A stretch of DNA of 64,000 bases from Synechococcus sp. MVIR-18-1 (GTDB lineage: Bacteria > Cyanobacteriota > Cyanobacteriia > PCC-6307 > Cyanobiaceae): positions 1,116,001 to 1,180,000 of the forward strand of contig NZ_CP047942.1 of assembly GCF_014279835.1 (NCBI RefSeq), given 5' to 3'. Made by a program: the position numbers and the translations under genes. Below the pieces are notes generated by a model. That model did not search any database. It saw only the letters and a list, made by a program, of their open reading frames with translations, and had not been told where the DNA came from. Below are positions 57,497 through 64,000 of the stretch, in pieces; the first letter of the stretch is position 1, and each line of letters opens with the position of its first letter.

Positions 57497-58868
57497 TGCG
57501 CTTCATCAGCACCAGACATTCCAGATGGGTTGTCTGGGGAAAAAAGTCCACGGGTTGAATGCGATCAATGGCATAGGGACCGTCTTCTGAGACCAGTCTC
57601 TTGAGGTCCCTCGCCAAGGTTGCTGAGTCACAACTCAAGTAGGCCAAGCTCTTGGGCGGGCAATTCAGAATGGCGTCAAGTACATCTGGCGCCAATCCTT
57701 TTCGCGGTGGGTCCACCACAAGAGCATCGTGACTCGGAAGGTAATCACTTAGCAGCAAGGCCACATCACCCGCTTCAAAGCTGGCATCGGTGATTCCATT
57801 CAAGGCCGCGTTTTGTTGTGCCTGTTGAACAGAAGCGGGATTGATTTCAAGACCAACCACGCTGATGCCTGTTGCAGCGATCGGCAAGCTGATGGTTCCG
57901 ATGCCGCAATAGGCATCAATTAAGCGTTTGCAGTCCCCACGCTTCAAAAGCCAATCCCGCAACACAATCACGATCTGCTCCGCCCGCGCCGTGTTGATTT
58001 GGAAAAAGGTGGTTGTTTTAAGCAGAAGTTGAAGATCGCAGAAGCGTTCGCTGATGCAATCTCGACCCGCGAGGGTGTGGGTGATCGCACCGAGCACGGT
58101 GTTGCTCCGGCGCGGCTGCAGGTTCAAGGTCACACCGGCTACTGCAGGCCAACGGCTCATCCACTCCACGGCCAGGTCTTTCACACCGTTGAGTTCGCTG
58201 GTTGCACTGACCAGCGTGATCAGCAGTTCCCCGGTTCGCATACCCACGCGCAAACCAAGGTGGCGCAACCCCAGTTCGCCATGCAGGTCAGCATCAGCCG
58301 GCCACCCGCTGGCTTCAAGGTCCTGTTTCAGGGGTTTGATGAGGGCATCGATGCGTGGGTCTAAAACAGGACAACGATTGAGGTTCACGATGCGATGGCT
58401 TCCGCGTCGGTAGTAACCCAAACGCAGCTGATCGTTTTGTCGAAGCAGAGGAATGAGGGCTCGATTGCGGTAGCCCAAGTGTTCAAGATCGTGATGGATC
58501 GGGGCAGGCGACTGGATGTCGATCCCACCGATTCGTTTCAGGGTCTGTTCAAGTCGCGTGCGCTTCCATTCCGACTGAATGCTCTCCTCGAGGTGTTGCA
58601 GAGAACAACCCCCACAGTCTTTGGCAAGGATGCACGGAGGTTTTCTCGCACCTGGAGCGGCAACGAGTGTTTTGAGATGGCGCGCAAACCATTGCGACTT
58701 CTTGCGTTGCAGCAATTGCACCTGGGCCTCTTCACCTGGAAGCAACTGGGGAACAATCACCACCCAGCCTTGCCAGCGCGCGAGTCCGAGGCCCTGATGG
58801 TTGAGATCGCTCCCCAGAACGGTGATGATTTGACCAGCTACTGGTGGGTCGCTCAAGGACTGGGCCAT
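57474..58868 (-). CDS. rlmD: 23S rRNA (uracil-5-)-methyltransferase RlmD/RumA type
   Basis: A 464-aa SAM-dependent methyltransferase. An N-terminal TRAM domain (GQIITVLGSDLNHQGLGLAR) is followed by the 4Fe-4S cysteine set CILAKDCGGCSLQHL, the SAM motif LIDAYCGIGTISLPIA, VDPPRKGL and the catalytic cysteine in LAYLSCDSATLARDL. Members methylate U1939 or U747 in 23S rRNA or U54 in tRNA; which target applies here is not certain. Divergent from apcD. Confidence 0.9.
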   Translation of the reverse strand: MAQSLSDPPVAGQIITVLGSDLNHQGLGLARWQGWVVIVPQLLPGEEAQVQLLQRKKSQWFARHLKTLVAAPGARKPPCILAKDCGGCSLQHLEESIQSEWKRTRLEQTLKRIGGIDIQSPAPIHHDLEHLGYRNRALIPLLRQNDQLRLGYYRRGSHRIVNLNRCPVLDPRIDALIKPLKQDLEASGWPADADLHGELGLRHLGLRVGMRTGELLITLVSATSELNGVKDLAVEWMSRWPAVAGVTLNLQPRRSNTVLGAITHTLAGRDCISERFCDLQLLLKTTTFFQINTARAEQIVIVLRDWLLKRGDCKRLIDAYCGIGTISLPIAATGISVVGLEINPASVQQAQQNAALNGITDASFEAGDVALLLSDYLPSHDALVVDPPRKGLAPDVLDAILNCPPKSLAYLSCDSATLARDLKRLVSEDGPYAIDRIQPVDFFPQTTHLECLVLMKRINCAVQP

Positions 58869-58948
58869 TGCAAAGGCGTAACACCAATCGCTGCAACTTC
58901 ATGCGAAGCGATCGATAGCTCTAGACTCATTCAAGCTTGCCAGCTGAC

Positions 58949-59443
58949 ATGAGCGTTGTTCGGGATCTGATTCTCAAAGCAGATGACGATCTGCGTTACC
59001 CCAGCAGCGGTGAACTGCGATCAATGGTTGATTTTCTCAGCCAGGGTTCGACTCGTTTATCTGTTGTTCGAAGTCTCACAGAGAACGAGAAGAAAATCGT
59101 TGATGAATCCGCCAAACAGCTGTTCTCACGAAAACCTGAATACGTTGCTCCAGGAGGCAACGCCTTCGGTCAGAAGCAACGCGCCCAGTGCCTGCGTGAT
59201 TACAGCTGGTATTTGCGCCTTGTGACCTACGGAGTTCTTGCAGGAAGTACGGAGCTCATCCAACAGATTGGTCTTGTTGGCGCCCGTGAGATGTACAACA
59301 GTCTTGGAGTTCCGATGCCTGGGATGGTGGAAGCCATGCGCTGCATGAGAGAGGCTTCCCTCACACTGCTTTCCGAAGATCAGCAAGCCCTCGCAGCTCC
59401 ATACTTTGATTACCTCATTCAAGGAATGCAAACGTCCACTTAA
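58949..59443 (+). CDS. apcD: Allophycocyanin-B alpha-type subunit ApcD
   Basis: A terminal energy emitter of the phycobilisome core. The 164-aa protein from the ATG at 58949 is a globin-like phycobiliprotein with phycocyanobilin attachment Cys81 in RAQCLRDYSWYLRL, an ILKADDDLRYPSSGELRSM start and the MYNSLGVPMPGMVEAMRCM segment. These features fit ApcD better than ApcA. The frame extends four codons upstream to 58937. It has its own strong terminator, so it is likely monocistronic. Confidence 0.92.
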   Translation: MSVVRDLILKADDDLRYPSSGELRSMVDFLSQGSTRLSVVRSLTENEKKIVDESAKQLFSRKPEYVAPGGNAFGQKQRAQCLRDYSWYLRLVTYGVLAGSTELIQQIGLVGAREMYNSLGVPMPGMVEAMRCMREASLTLLSEDQQALAAPYFDYLIQGMQTST

Positions 59444-59462
59444 ACGGTCTTGCTTTTCTTCG

Positions 59463-59489
59463 AGAGCCGCCCGTAGGGGCGGCTCTTTT
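59463..59489 (+). terminator. Intrinsic terminator of apcD
   Basis: A perfect 10-bp stem AGAGCCGCCC (59463-59472) / GGGCGGCTCT (59477-59486) with loop GTAG, running into TTTT. It begins 20 bp after the apcD stop. Confidence 0.93.
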
Positions 59490-59521
59490 AATGCCAAAGA
59501 GATTCAAAACTGCTTGCAGTA

Positions 59522-60241
59522 GTCTCACTTGAGACGCTTTATGAGTCCAGTTAAGGGTCTTGGATGAGCCGCATGAGACTCAACTTTGGTTGCTGACAGC
59601 GGGTTTGCCTCGCATTGTTGAGGCGGGTTTCTCGTTGCGGATTGCAGCTGTGCTTTGTTTCAGAGCGAAGGGGCTCGTTTGGGGTGATCCCCGAAATTAT
59701 TGTCTTGTATGTCGTGAATGAGACTTGCACTGAGTCTTGACACAAGACTCGATTGCGATTGTTGTTTCCTTCGTTTGGTGCGGCAAAAGCCTGCAGCGCT
59801 GTTGTCTTGCTGCGCAAGGTGGCTTGAGTCATAGGCCTGGCCAGGTCGTCCAATGGTCTTGCGTCACTGTGTCTACAGCAGGTACGCAAGCTTCAAAAAT
59901 GGTGCTATCACTTGTGTCTTTATTGGCCAAGAATCGCTTGGACATCCGATTGACGGGCTTGGACAGGTTTTAGGCGATTGATTCGTTGCTCCTCGACTCG
60001 CTGTGGACGTTCGGGTCTGGATGATCGATTGATTTTTGTTGGCTCTAGGAATGAGGATTCGGCAAGGGTGGCATTTAAAACAATCGAAAAGTGAGTTCAT
60101 AACAACAAATCAATCTTCTATCTGGCTTGGGACTTGCTCTGAGACCAGTTGTAAGACTCAGCTGAGATTTATGACCCTTAGTCGTCTTGCATGCGTCTTA
60201 TTATGAGTCCTACTCTGATGCATGCTTGAGATTACTGAGAC
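59522..60241. repeat. Dense array of TGAGWC motifs in non-coding DNA
   Basis: This stretch between apcD and the J-domain gene has no supported gene. By my count it holds about 12 copies of TGAG(A/T)C on either strand (59522, 59530, 59542, 59574, 59577, 59719, 59731, 59825, 60140, 60155, 60204, 60236); fewer than one would be expected by chance. Longer elements include GTCTCA-CT-TGAGAC (59522-59535), an 8-bp inverted repeat GAGTCTTG-ACA-CAAGACTC (59732-59750) and a repeated 10-mer TTATGAGTCC (59539 and 60201). GTCTTG recurs too. A GCCTC/GAGGC hairpin flanked by two GCGGGTTT copies lies near 59599-59630. The last copy touches the end of the J-domain gene. Confidence 0.7.
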
Positions 60242-61314
60242 TCTTTGTCTCTATAAAGCTCCCGCAGCATCTGATAAGCCTCATTCAGTCGTCTCATTCC
60301 ATCCGTAGATCCCCCGGCGTCTGGATGGGCTTCGATCGCTTTTTTCTTGTAAGCGTCTCGGATGGTACGCAGAGTGAGGGAGGCTCCAGCTTGCGTTGGT
60401 AGATCTAGCAATCGCAGCGCACCATGCAGGGTCATGGTGGATTCCAAGGTTTCAAAGGACGTCACACGCCGACTTCGTTTGAAGCGGTTCACAAAGCGAC
60501 GAATCAACGTTGGGATGCGATCTTCCACGTTGCCTGCGGCAAATGGATCTTCGAGAACTGCAGCAGCGACAATCACATGTTCAAATTTTGGAGACTGCAC
60601 GGACCAATCAGTGCAGACATCCTGCATTGATTGGTTGACCTGGCTCCAGGTGAAGGTGCGCCCCTCGCTTCCGTCCAATTGGGGCCAAATATCTCGGGCC
60701 ATCCACAACATCACAGCTTCAAGAACCGTTGCCCCTGGCGCTGATCCATACAGGCTGGTCCAGTGATCGATGGCTTTATTGCAGCAAGCGGTTAAGTGAT
60801 CAAAGCTCACCACTGGTACAAAGGGACTGTCACGTCCTTCTTCTGGCGTTTGAGGCTGTTGAAGGCTGGTTCGGATGGCCTGCGTGCGGCTTCTCACAAA
60901 TCCAGGTAAGTCAATGCCTCGTTTTTTTGTGTTGATCTCCCTCGGCTGACTGGTGTCGGGGGTGAGCACTGATGTTGTGTCTTGCTCTTTCGGGTCTTGA
61001 CTACGGCGAACCAAGACGATGGCCCGGTCCTCGTTGTAGGAGGGTTCCGTTGGTCGCTGGTCTCGCTTTAATTCGATGGCATCAGGCGAGGTCGCGACTG
61101 ATACGTCGTCCGTTGGCTCCTTGTTGGCTCCAGTGCTGAGAAGATCAGCGACACCTGCCTCGAGGTCTGTCTCGAAATCCGTCTCATCAGTCCAGATTTC
61201 TTCCAGCAATCGCGTTAAGCAATCTCCTCTGGACCTGATGCACCACTCTCTCTTCAGCTCGTCGATGCGATCAACGAGATGATCAGGAAGTTCAAGTGTG
61301 ATCCGACGCCCCAT
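60232..61314 (-). CDS. RHH-like and J-domain protein
   Basis: A 360-aa protein with an unusual layout. Residues 1-41 (MGRRITLELPDHLVDRIDEL, then REWCIRSRGDCLTRLLEEIW) look like a ribbon-helix-helix DNA-binding unit. A disordered acidic/charged middle (about 42-160) and a helical central domain (about 165-300) follow. A C-terminal J domain has TIRDAYKKKAIEAHPDAGGS with the HPD at 330-332. The J domain recruits Hsp70. The DNA-binding reading is an inference. The only Hsp70 gene in the window is far away at 7571. No operon partner. Confidence 0.75.
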   Translation of the reverse strand: MGRRITLELPDHLVDRIDELKREWCIRSRGDCLTRLLEEIWTDETDFETDLEAGVADLLSTGANKEPTDDVSVATSPDAIELKRDQRPTEPSYNEDRAIVLVRRSQDPKEQDTTSVLTPDTSQPREINTKKRGIDLPGFVRSRTQAIRTSLQQPQTPEEGRDSPFVPVVSFDHLTACCNKAIDHWTSLYGSAPGATVLEAVMLWMARDIWPQLDGSEGRTFTWSQVNQSMQDVCTDWSVQSPKFEHVIVAAAVLEDPFAAGNVEDRIPTLIRRFVNRFKRSRRVTSFETLESTMTLHGALRLLDLPTQAGASLTLRTIRDAYKKKAIEAHPDAGGSTDGMRRLNEAYQMLRELYRDKESQ

Positions 61315-61355
61315 TCAGCCTGCCGCGATGATCCGAGTAAAACAATGCGCGAAGC

Positions 61356-63023
61356 CTATCGACCTTGCAGTCGGCGCAGCCAATCCTGCTGAGCCTTGAT
61401 GGCATCGCGATAGCGCTGCTCCAATGAATCGTTAACGCGCTGAGGCATGATCATCGCTGCTGGCAACTGATTGGCACCACTTGATGGCGCGGCAATCGTT
61501 GAAGGCTGAATTCTTGGGGCTGGTTTCGGAGTGGTCCGAGGTGTGGCTACAGGTCGAGGAGATCTGATGATGGGGTTTGGCTTGTTGTCTTTCGCCTTAG
61601 GGGGATTTGGCTGCGCATTGATCGCCGGTGGAGGCGTTGGCGGAACAACCTTGCGTTTTTTCGCTGCTGCTTCAGCTTTTCTTGCTGCTTCCAGTAACTC
61701 TTCACGCCGACGAAGCACTGCGAGCTGGGTCACTGGAACCACGCTTAACAAGTGTCCTGGCGTGGCATCAGCTGGATAAACAACGCTGATTGTGACGGGA
61801 TTGACAGCGTTTGCCTGAACATTGATTTGGCCGAGGGGCAGGCTCTGCCCCGATTTCATCCCAACATGAACTTCTCGATAGCCTTCCTGACTTTTGATTC
61901 CGATCGATCCCCGAAAAGCTGTGAAAGGTTTTCGACCGGATGCCACTGGATGGCTTAAAACCAACTCGTGAGCGCCAATGCCAGAGAGATTCAGCTCAAC
62001 ATCAAAGCGCACTCCGTAGGTGCCAACATTATTAAGAGCGGAATCAATCATCCGTGTTGATAATTGATTGACCTGAATATCTCTCGTTCCAAAGTGATGC
62101 TTGCGAGTGCTTGTTAAAGGAATGTGTAATGCACTTTGTGAGAGGTCATGATTGATCGAGGCTTTGTATTCGTCACCAAGGGCCACACCAGCCACTCTTG
62201 AAAATACTTTTCCCGTACGAATCTCATTGAGACGGTTCAAATAAATGCGCCCCGGTGCCAGTCTATTGCTATCAAGAACAGCAATAAGCTCTTGCTCTTG
62301 GTTTGTTTCCTCTGCTGCTACCACAGCAAGTTGGAATGGCCCGTCACTACGACCTCTCAATAGACCGTTCATAATTCCTCTCGCAGGAAGAACTGAACTC
62401 ACAATCACTTTGCGACTTCGAGCTGGGATCGTTATTTGCTGTGGGAGCTTGCGATCAAGTTCGCCTCTCAACATTTGCACTGCTGTGGCGTCACCTGGGC
62501 CCGTATTCCATGGACGACGGCCAAGGGGCTTTACGCCCATCAAACGATTGGACTGATAGGGCGCCTCAAAACTGTTTTTAACAGAGCCTCTTTTTAATTT
62601 GAGGGTCACAGGTTTGCTACCTGGATTGATAGCAATTGCTGCAACTGATAGCAATCCTCTGGATCGACGACCTCCTAACTTACTGCTGTCTTGAGGATAG
62701 TATTTATGGTGCATATGCAACCCGAATTCGCCATTAAAAGTGAATTCAGCATTCCTTAATGGCTGGTTGTTTTCAGCGGCGACAGCTGAACCTGGAGCTG
62801 TATTGACGAGGATCCCAGGCCCTTTGACAATTTCGGGTTGGTTCGAATGAAGGACTGGAACGTTATTAAAGGTGCCATTGAGAGCACGAGCTCTCTGCCC
62901 AGCCATCAAGGGCACGTAAGCATGCGCCTTCTCCACGACACCTAAATCACATGTCGCAATTGCGACGCTGACTAGGACCAGTTTTGATAATCGGTGCGAC
63001 ACGCGAGACTGGTTTTGGGCCAT
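61356..63023 (-). CDS. DUF3370 family exported protein
   Basis: A 555-aa protein from the ATG at 63023 with a signal peptide (VLVSVAIATCDLGVVEKAHA). The DUF3370 domain fills most of it: VPLMAGQRARALNGTFNNVP, HSNQPEIVKGPGILVNTAPG, FTFNGEFGLHMHHKYYP and ALGDEYKASINHDL. The C-terminal 110 residues are Pro/Ala/Lys-rich and disordered, ending RDAIKAQQDWLRRLQGR. The family is cyanobacterial, probably cell-envelope related; function unknown. Confidence 0.85.
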   Translation of the reverse strand: MAQNQSRVSHRLSKLVLVSVAIATCDLGVVEKAHAYVPLMAGQRARALNGTFNNVPVLHSNQPEIVKGPGILVNTAPGSAVAAENNQPLRNAEFTFNGEFGLHMHHKYYPQDSSKLGGRRSRGLLSVAAIAINPGSKPVTLKLKRGSVKNSFEAPYQSNRLMGVKPLGRRPWNTGPGDATAVQMLRGELDRKLPQQITIPARSRKVIVSSVLPARGIMNGLLRGRSDGPFQLAVVAAEETNQEQELIAVLDSNRLAPGRIYLNRLNEIRTGKVFSRVAGVALGDEYKASINHDLSQSALHIPLTSTRKHHFGTRDIQVNQLSTRMIDSALNNVGTYGVRFDVELNLSGIGAHELVLSHPVASGRKPFTAFRGSIGIKSQEGYREVHVGMKSGQSLPLGQINVQANAVNPVTISVVYPADATPGHLLSVVPVTQLAVLRRREELLEAARKAEAAAKKRKVVPPTPPPAINAQPNPPKAKDNKPNPIIRSPRPVATPRTTPKPAPRIQPSTIAAPSSGANQLPAAMIMPQRVNDSLEQRYRDAIKAQQDWLRRLQGR

Positions 63024-63144
63024 GCGGCTGGATTCTTCCGCAAGTTCCAAACCTAATCGTCTGGTTCAGAAGCGCCAAGTGTGTGTTGGCAGTCTCGATT
63101 TCTGGAACAATTCGCCAGGATTATGGAAGATCGTGTGTTTACGC

Positions 63145-63333
63145 ATGTTGCCTCCATTTTTCTGCCAGTCCTCATGTGAGCCCTCCAGTCATTGGCGGAG
63201 TCATCACCAACAACGCAAGTTGGAGATGCTCCGTTTCTGGCGCGATGGGCTTGAGCGTCAACTTGCTGCTGTCAACGCGGCGATGACCACACTTGAGGGC
63301 CAAATTCAACGGGACCACAGCGACGAATCCTGA
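63145..63333 (+). CDS. Short conserved hypothetical protein
   Basis: Up to 62 aa. The convincing part is C-terminal: HHQQRKLEMLRFWRDGLERQ then LAAVNAAMTTLEGQIQRD, a coiled-coil-like helix of a type I associate with small picocyanobacterial proteins. The start is unclear: ATG 63145 gives 62 aa with an odd Cys/Ser-rich N-terminus, ATG 63223 gives 36 aa. The 3' end overlaps the convergent sigma-factor gene by 28 bp. Confidence 0.5.
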   Translation: MLPPFFCQSSCEPSSHWRSHHQQRKLEMLRFWRDGLERQLAAVNAAMTTLEGQIQRDHSDES

Positions 63334-63959
63334 TCTACCAACTCCTGCCGCAATTGGGCTAGGGCCCGTTTCAGCCTCCGCTGCATTGTCATTGCGCTGA
63401 CACCCTGCTTTGTCCCAGCAACACGGAGGCTGGCACCTTCGATCACGACCTCAATCAGCGCCTTTTGCTCCGTTGGCGCTAATTGGTGAATGGCCTTCCA
63501 GATTCGGCGGGCGCTTTCCTGCATCAGCATCGGCTCCCATCCAGGTTGGTCTGCTGCCACTCTGCTTTCGTCTAGGGGCTCCCACGATTGACGACGGCGA
63601 TAGGCATGGACCTGAAGTTCCCTCTCCGCTGACATCGAAGCTTTTTGCGGTTCTGAAGAGGTGTTTTTAATTGTGTTTTGGGCTTGTTCTTGGAGCCGTC
63701 TAGGGAGTCGCACCAGTCCCACGCTGTCTCTGAGGTAATGAAGAATGGCTCCTCTGATGTGAGGCCTTGCAAACACCTCAAATGGTTTGTCTTGACCTTG
63801 CTCATAGCCTTCTGCCGCTCGCAATAACCCAAGCCTGCCCACCTGCTCGAGATCATCTCGATCCAGACCTGATCGTCTTGCGTAATGCCCTGCAATCGGA
63901 TCGACCAGGTTCAGATGATGCTTGATCCGTGCATTTCTGATCGTGTGGTTTTCGTTCAT
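63306..63959 (-). CDS. RNA polymerase sigma factor, group 3 (SigF/SigB-like)
   Basis: A 217-aa alternative sigma factor. Region 2 is GLDRDDLEQVGRLGLLRAAE and FEVFARPHIRGAILHYLRDS; region 3 start VRLPRRLQEQAQ; region 4 has LAPTEQKALIEVVIEG then a helix-turn-helix VAGTKQGVSAMTMQRRLKRA. It lacks region 1, which places it outside the primary sigma group and close to type III sigma factors of cyanobacteria. No adjacent anti-sigma gene is visible, but the window ends 41 bp upstream. Confidence 0.9.
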   Translation of the reverse strand: MNENHTIRNARIKHHLNLVDPIAGHYARRSGLDRDDLEQVGRLGLLRAAEGYEQGQDKPFEVFARPHIRGAILHYLRDSVGLVRLPRRLQEQAQNTIKNTSSEPQKASMSAERELQVHAYRRRQSWEPLDESRVAADQPGWEPMLMQESARRIWKAIHQLAPTEQKALIEVVIEGASLRVAGTKQGVSAMTMQRRLKRALAQLRQELVDQDSSLWSR

Positions 63960-64000
63960 GGTTGTTATCGAAGAAGGGGGTCGGTATCGGACGGTTGTCC

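Noticed and set aside
1-64000. CRISPR arrays, transposases, integrases, rRNA, secondary-metabolite clusters
   Set aside because: None seen: no regularly spaced direct repeats, no transposase or recombinase motifs, and no PKS/NRPS or precursor-peptide signatures.

Overview
The window looks like a chromosome segment from a marine Synechococcus-type picocyanobacterium. It carries apcD (a phycobilisome core subunit), acsF, the first 32 codons of chlP, psb30, a Psb32-like gene, pxcA and a cytochrome b6f haem-attachment factor. It also has families largely confined to picocyanobacteria (DUF3104, DUF3370, DUF2996, DUF6464). Genus level is an inference from gene content; I could not run a comparison. 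Almost everything is ordinary, densely packed core genome with many 4-bp ATGA-type overlaps.

Layout. 1-1790: start of chlP, a D-Ala-D-Ala carboxypeptidase, a peptidase-U32 remnant and non-coding DNA. 1791-7315: a co-directional run typA, DUF309, lptA, lptB, LptF/G permease and ccsA-type cytochrome c assembly gene. 7571-13200: an AT-rich accessory stretch with a DnaK, several small lineage-type ORFs (one with a CP12-like tail, one DUF3104), long gaps and an orphan terminator. 13201-17358: a repeat-containing hypothetical protein, then a coupled TerC / DUF6464 / riboflavin-kinase-like trio and a DEAD-box helicase. 17369-31130: a long minus-strand block (fmt, pmbA, tldD, acsF, DUF2996, ubiX, RNase R-like, two half-size GDT1 proteins, YkgJ, ClC, recJ), with psb30 on the plus strand inside it. 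31168-38191: CbbY-like HAD, ycf20, glycerate kinase, ftsH and a UPF0182 protein, with rpmF on the minus strand. 38216-39277: a decayed DUF805-like gene, a small exported protein and non-coding DNA. 39278-45687: peroxiredoxin, tRNA-Met, M23 peptidase, trmL, cobU, pxcA, Psb32-like, TerB and the b6f assembly factor. 45688-47126: sparse. 47127-58868: lptC, metG, TerB/nitrogenase-C-domain fusion, FAD oxidoreductase, RNase II-like, rpsR, rpmG, pheT and rlmD. 58949-63959: apcD, a repeat-rich non-coding region, an RHH/J-domain protein, DUF3370 and a group-3 sigma factor.

Functional links. The LPS export machine is split: LptA, LptB and permease at 4-6 kb and LptC at 47-48 kb. Translation and RNA genes are scattered (fmt, metG, pheT, rpmF, rpsR, rpmG, trmL, rlmD, two RNB nucleases, a helicase). 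Photosynthesis and carbon genes (acsF, chlP, psb30, apcD, pxcA, CbbY-like, glycerate kinase) are interspersed singly.

I did not find a clear multi-gene novel system such as a defence island, BGC or mobile element. The best candidates for new biology are: the protein at 15107-15595, which carries the motif pattern of archaeal CTP-dependent riboflavin kinases; a dense TGAGWC motif array downstream of apcD, with echoes in two other non-coding regions; a 64-aa protein with a CP12-like C-terminus; an RHH plus J-domain protein; and a two-repeat protein at 13201-14004.
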